From the NCBI GenBank assembly GCA_026168455.1, contig JANSJX010000051.1, forward strand, positions 22,501 through 86,500: a DNA stretch of 64,000 nt, in the 5' to 3' direction. The notes under the pieces were generated by a model. The model was not told the DNA's origin, made no database searches, and was given only the letters and a program-made list of their open reading frames with translations. A program made the position numbers and the translations under genes. How positions within the stretch are numbered: the first letter of the stretch is position 1; every line of letters starts with the position of its first letter. This stretch comes from Theocolax elegans (lineage: Eukaryota; Arthropoda; Insecta; Hymenoptera; Cerocephalidae). Below, in pieces: positions 60,187 through 64,000 of this stretch.

Positions 60187-60851
60187 TAAAAATAAGTACT
60201 AGCGTTTTGTTTCGCCATGCCTAGAACTTATTTTTTTAGTGTACGTATTACCATCTATTTTATTGACGATGGGTACACATTTTTCAAGTGGCGCCACCAA
60301 TATATTACGTGCTTTTAGTACGAGCAATTTGGGTATCATCCGTGGTACTTGTTTTTCCAATCTACGGTATCTAGATGTCGAATGCTATAATGGACTAATA
60401 ATGGATGCATTTGTTGTCAACATTTTAACGGAGTGGAATTGTAAGGATCTTATTTCTTTATTCAAAATATGTATTATATATATTAAACTTAATTATTTAG
60501 TGCATTAATAGTAGCTCAATAATTAAATTTACATAATATGAATGTAACTAGTAGTCGGTTAACCTCAAAATCTTAATCTCAGTATCTCAATAACTCTCAC
60601 TAAAAAACAGGACTGAGTCCAATTATTTGAATCTATATTCATGTTTTATTTATATAAACTTGTTCAAGTTAATGTAAGACAAGACTTTAATAACTATGTT
60701 TGAAGTAAAGCAAATAATGACATGTTAAATAAGTAAGTTAATAAAAAAGGTTTAAAATCAAAACAAATTATAAATTAGATTTAGCGAGTCTTAATCATTG
60801 ATCGATGGCTATTTATTTGATAAAGTTAACATTTTACTAGTGCAACAAATC
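60187..60851. other. no recognised gene; one short open frame
   Basis: A frame at 60239-60508 (89 codons, no clear start context) includes a possible donor GTAAGG after its Trp at ~60440. It could be an exon remnant. Otherwise AT-rich sequence without features. Confidence 0.3.
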
Positions 60852-61199
60852 ATGCGTACTGGGTGTACGTAATCATATTTATAAGTATAAGCATCCAAAA
60901 ATCAATATTCAAAGACATTTTAGTTTCAAGCAATGCAAATAGTAAATTCATGCAATTGTCTGTAAGAAATGCAATTTATATATTTTAATTTAGATATGAT
61001 ATTCAGCGAGTCAATGTACATTCATGTCACTATAGTGACCCGCTAAATATAATTTCTGAATTAAAATATATAAATTGCATTTCTTATTAATAGACAATCA
61101 TGAATGTATTATATCCATCGCTTGAAACTAAAATGTCTTTGATTATTGATTTTAACATGCTTATATTTATAAATATGATTACGTACACCTAGTACGCAT
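60852..61199. mobile_element. imperfect foldback element, 348 bp
   Basis: ATGCGTACTGGGTGTACGTA at 60852 is mirrored by TACGTACACCTAGTACGCAT ending 61199. Similarity continues inward for about 170 bp per arm with mismatches and small gaps, to a centre near CACTATAGTG (~61030). Non-coding and old. Confidence 0.75.
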
Positions 61200-61200
61200 T

Positions 61201-61508
61201 TTTGATATATTATTTATTGTATTAAATACATGTACCAGGTATATCAAAATTCAATATCAGGTAGTTAAATATTTGCTTCTATTAGCAGCGTTTAAATTTC
61301 CAATCTCAGATTGGAAAAATAGGTACCACGCACCGAAAAGTTGGGCCGTCGGTAGCAACAATGTTTATGTCGATGCGAGTACATAAAATTTGAATACTAA
61401 CGTAAAATTTTTCGATTCCAATCCCTTCTTTTTTGATTCTCAAGTATTCACATTATTTATGCTATAGTGCAGTACCTTTTTTATGCATACTTTCCTCTCT
61501 CCGTGCAG
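61201..61508. other. no gene seen
   Basis: AT-rich unique sequence. It ends in a pyrimidine tract (TTTCCTCTCTCCGTGCAG) that could be the acceptor for the first visible exon of copy 2. Confidence 0.4.
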
Positions 61509-62196
61509 CAAAAAGATACAGATGCTTAGGCTCAAAAGCACACTTAATTGATTATTTAAAGTAAGTAATCTTTTTTATTCTATAATGCATTTATTTTATT
61601 AACCATTAATTACATAAATGTTTTATTTACTTATTTTTTCCTTTCAGTAACGTAAAGTGTGCAGTGGCTGCGAACCATCTACTTGCTGCTGATTTCACAT
61701 TATATAGTGAGTATTTCATTTGATTAGACCAAGAATAAAACTAGATTTATTAATAATTGTGAAATTATAATTTTTTTAGTCAGAACAACCGAGAAATCGG
61801 AGACGGGTGAAGTATCAGCCACAAAAAAAAGTAAGTAATCTCTTTCTTATTTGTAAATAAAATTTATTTTTAAATAAAAATTCATACGAATAAATTTTTT
61901 TATTATTTTGGTCAAAAACTCTCAAAAATCAAAATATAGGATCTTTCATAGATTTAAGGGATTTCTTGATGGTTTTTAATTGAGATTGCTTAACCTATAT
62001 ATATATATTTGTAGATCCATCGCGGCCAGAAATGGGGAAGCTGTTGCAGGGGATGCCAGTCATATTAAATAAGATATCCTGGATGATGCAACGTAGAATA
62101 AGCGGCAATAACCCCAATACAACACTGCCCTTCACCATTACAGCCGAAACACCACAGGCTGGAGATAAAGAATTTAATCTATATTTAAAAAATTGA
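61509..62196 (+). CDS. small four-exon gene, copy 2, uninterrupted, 5' partial
   Basis: Exons 61509-61560, 61648-61706, 61780-61830 and 62015-62196 join in one frame with the same splice sites as copy 1 and end at TGA (62194-62196). The first visible exon begins after an acceptor-like CTCTCTCCGTGCAG and has no in-frame ATG, so earlier exons probably lie upstream. Compared with copy 1 it has a few substitutions (for example VSA for VAA, RPE for RRE). It preserves the pre-insertion target of the Gypsy element. Retained introns rule out a retrocopy. Product unrecognised. Confidence 0.6.
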
Positions 62197-62199
62197 ATA

Positions 62200-62495
62200 C
62201 ATTAAAAACAAGCATATATATTCATTTTGTCGCTGCCAGTAATAAACACCGCAACTGGTGTTTAATCGCGGCGGCAAAGTTTAAGACAAAGTCGAATATG
62301 CTAATGGTTTTATGCAGCTGCCGACCACCCGGCAAAAGAATTTTTACCATGATCCGCGCCTTAGAAAAGGAGCTGGGCGTAGAACATGAGGAAAGGATTT
62401 TTGACAATGCGAACGAGCTACAAAGGATTTCGGAGGCGCTAATATATATAAAAACTGAAATTGGTAGATTTAAAGTGGTTAAAAAAACGCAATAG
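62200..62495 (+). pseudogene. unrecognised open frame, copy 2
   Basis: Counterpart of 54161-54415, open for ~98 codons to a stop at 62493-62495, again without an ATG near its start and following a possible acceptor. Basic and partly helical; no family recognised. Confidence 0.3.
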
Positions 62496-62631
62496 AATAC
62501 ATAATGACGCTACTAAAAACACCAACGAATAACCCAAATCTGTCAGTCGACGACTTAATGTAAAAATTAATTTAATTGTAAATAATAATTATATTTTAAA
62601 ACTCCATCCAAAGTCGAAAATTTTTGGATTT

Positions 62632-62934
62632 TTAACTTTAATATTTTGAGATCTGTCTACTAATGTCCAGACTTCGTTAATCTTCACAGGCTCCAATTCA
62701 CTATGAATTACTTTTTCCTATTCAAGCTTACCTGGGGACATCATATCCTCTCTGTACGAGCTTGTACCTTGTGGACTGTAGCAACAAAGGCATATTGCTG
62801 ATTTTCTTACAGTAAGTTAAAATCTGATTCAAGCTGTCGTGATTCTTCAAATTTTATATTATCTTTTCTTGGACGTCCTCTCTTTCCTTTTTCTCCCTTC
62901 GTTTTTGATATTTCTAAGTCATCTACAAAAACTA
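62632..62934 (-). pseudogene. Ty1/Copia remnant, copy 2
   Basis: Same integrase-RT linker and RT-start motifs as 54591-54893, with an additional 1-base deletion near 62763 that breaks the frame inside the PNSY motif. Confidence 0.7.
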
Positions 62935-62959
62935 AATATACTGTATATTTTAGGATAAG

Positions 62960-63345
62960 TGATGGAAACAATGCAACAAACAATACAAAATATGGCACAT
63001 ATAACCAGAAATAACAACGAACCTTGCACATAAAAAATTCGTCATCTGTAAGAAATTACGAACTTAACTATATCCAGAAATATTAAGTTGACTTAAGGTG
63101 TTCCATCGTGTAATATATCTACTTGTTGTTATATGTGCCATATTTTGTGTCGATTGTTTCATTGTTCTGTGATTTTAATTATAAATCAAGGAGCAATACA
63201 ACAAACAAAACAAGGTGGGTTTTCAATAAAAACCAATGTAGGGTTATCGAATGATCAGGTACGTAATTTTAATTATCAATGAATTCGATGTGAGGTTTCG
63301 TATGATATAGCACGTGATATTTGTGTAAATAATTAAGTTCGTAAT
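62960..63345. repeat. inverted pair of diverged satellite monomers, copy 2
   Basis: Forward-type (62960-63125) followed by reverse-type (63130-63345) monomer sequence, matching 54924-55320. Similarity between the two module copies ends at about 63345. Confidence 0.85.
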
Positions 63346-63530
63346 TCACCACATTTATAATAAAAAGTCATCTTTCGTAAAGTAAAACAGGTATCACGCA
63401 TTTATGAACGATTCTTGCAGTACAGTACTGGTCCTACGCGTGACATCTGTTTTTTATGAAAAAGACGCTACTTTCACCACGTGCGTCGGAAATTTTCAAC
63501 TATTTTTCCAACCCCATCCTTGCAAGAAAA

Positions 63531-63756
63531 TTTATATACACCTTTCTTTGACGAAAACTAAAAGTAATTTCCTTTAGTCATAGTTCCTTCACGGTCGAGT
63601 TAAGATCGTCGTATTTACCTTTATTCAAAACTATTTTATATAGTGTATATCGTGTATAGATATTATTTGTCTATAATACGAAAATTTGCGCGTGTGTGTG
63701 TTAGTTCAATTAGTAGTATACTGTGTATTTCAGAATAAATATATATATAAATTACA
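63531..63756 (+). promoter_or_regulatory. possible promoter and leader of the 63757 gene
   Basis: TTTATATACA at 63531-63540 is a TATA candidate, and CTGTGTATTTCAG ending at 63733 is a possible splice acceptor before the ATG. Start site uncertain. Confidence 0.3.
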
Positions 63757-63969
63757 ATGGAAAGTGCAAATTATATAGACAACTTGCTTGAGGATCTATT
63801 CAATCAATGCGACACGCCTACGGTTCAATGCCCCGGTGCGCTACCATTGTTACCTGAGGATGAGGAGCAAAACATAAGTGGATGTGATTTTAATTTTGAA
63901 ACTTTAAATACAGACATTTTATACGATTATACCTCCGACGAGGTAGAAGAGTATATGACAATATTTTAA
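63757..63969 (+). CDS. short acidic protein, unknown function
   Basis: 70 residues from an ATG in good context (TTACAATGG) to TAA. Strongly acidic, with LLEDLF near the N-terminus, a Pro-rich middle and SDEVEEY near the end. No signal peptide, membrane segment or zinc motif. The layout (TATA, possible 5' intron, small acidic product) recalls the acidic gene at 18552, but there is no clear sequence similarity. It could be the first gene of something that continues past the window. Confidence 0.4.
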   Translation: MESANYIDNLLEDLFNQCDTPTVQCPGALPLLPEDEEQNISGCDFNFETLNTDILYDYTSDEVEEYMTIF

Positions 63970-64000
63970 AAAAATTATGTGAATGTGACAATGGCTTCGC

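Overview
The window is AT-rich, repeat-dominated eukaryotic nuclear DNA, almost certainly from an arthropod and most likely an insect. It has GT-AG introns, TATA/TCAGT-type promoters, a Ty3/Gypsy element, I-type LINE and Copia remnants, foldback elements, and a chuvirus-like glycoprotein gene of the kind known from LTR elements of ants and mosquitoes. A hymenopteran (ant-like) source is a guess; nothing here fixes the species. No conserved single-copy host gene was recognised.

Layout. (1) 1-15477: a tandem array of a ~226-227 bp satellite (about 68 monomers, forward orientation) with higher-order repeats of ~1367 and ~1817 bp. (2) 15478-24318: the 3' part of a large minus-strand LTR retroelement. 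Reading right to left it carries the C-terminal end of an F/errantivirus-type envelope protein, a complete chuvirus-like glycoprotein, a BIR+RING IAP-type protein, about 3 kb of mostly non-coding sequence, a polypurine tract and a 1723-bp LTR. The 3-kb stretch holds an oppositely oriented spliced gene for an acidic protein. Splice-acceptor-like sequences sit directly before the glycoprotein and IAP starts, as expected for subgenomic mRNAs. (3) 24311-39575: the same satellite in the opposite orientation (about 67 monomers), so the retroelement lies between two ~15-kb inverted arrays. (4) 39576-43640: a decayed I-type LINE (minus), cut by the satellite at its RT end and containing a probable tRNA-derived SINE. 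(5) 44845-45543 and 54148-55320: a small four-exon gene plus flanking sequence, interrupted by (6) 45514-54147: an intact-looking Ty3/Gypsy element (identical-looking 752-bp LTRs, ATAT target duplication, gag and pol joined by a canonical -1 frameshift signal). (7) 55455-57486: tandem 512-bp repeats carrying a perfect 12-bp hairpin. (8) 58661-61199: foldback elements, including a perfect 186-bp-arm palindrome inside an 804-bp insertion with a 14-bp target duplication. (9) 61509-63345: an uninterrupted second copy of the module in (5). It contains the four-exon gene, a Copia RT remnant and an inverted pair of diverged satellite monomers. (10) 63757-63969: a short acidic ORF of unknown function.

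The most notable system is the retroelement in (2). It combines two different fusion-glycoprotein-like genes, an IAP-like protein (a possible anti-apoptotic factor) and an antisense spliced accessory gene upstream of one LTR. This resembles a complex retrovirus with captured genes. Its 5' half (gag-pol, 5' LTR) is missing because the element stops abruptly at the satellite, so assignment to BEL/Pao or another superfamily is inference.
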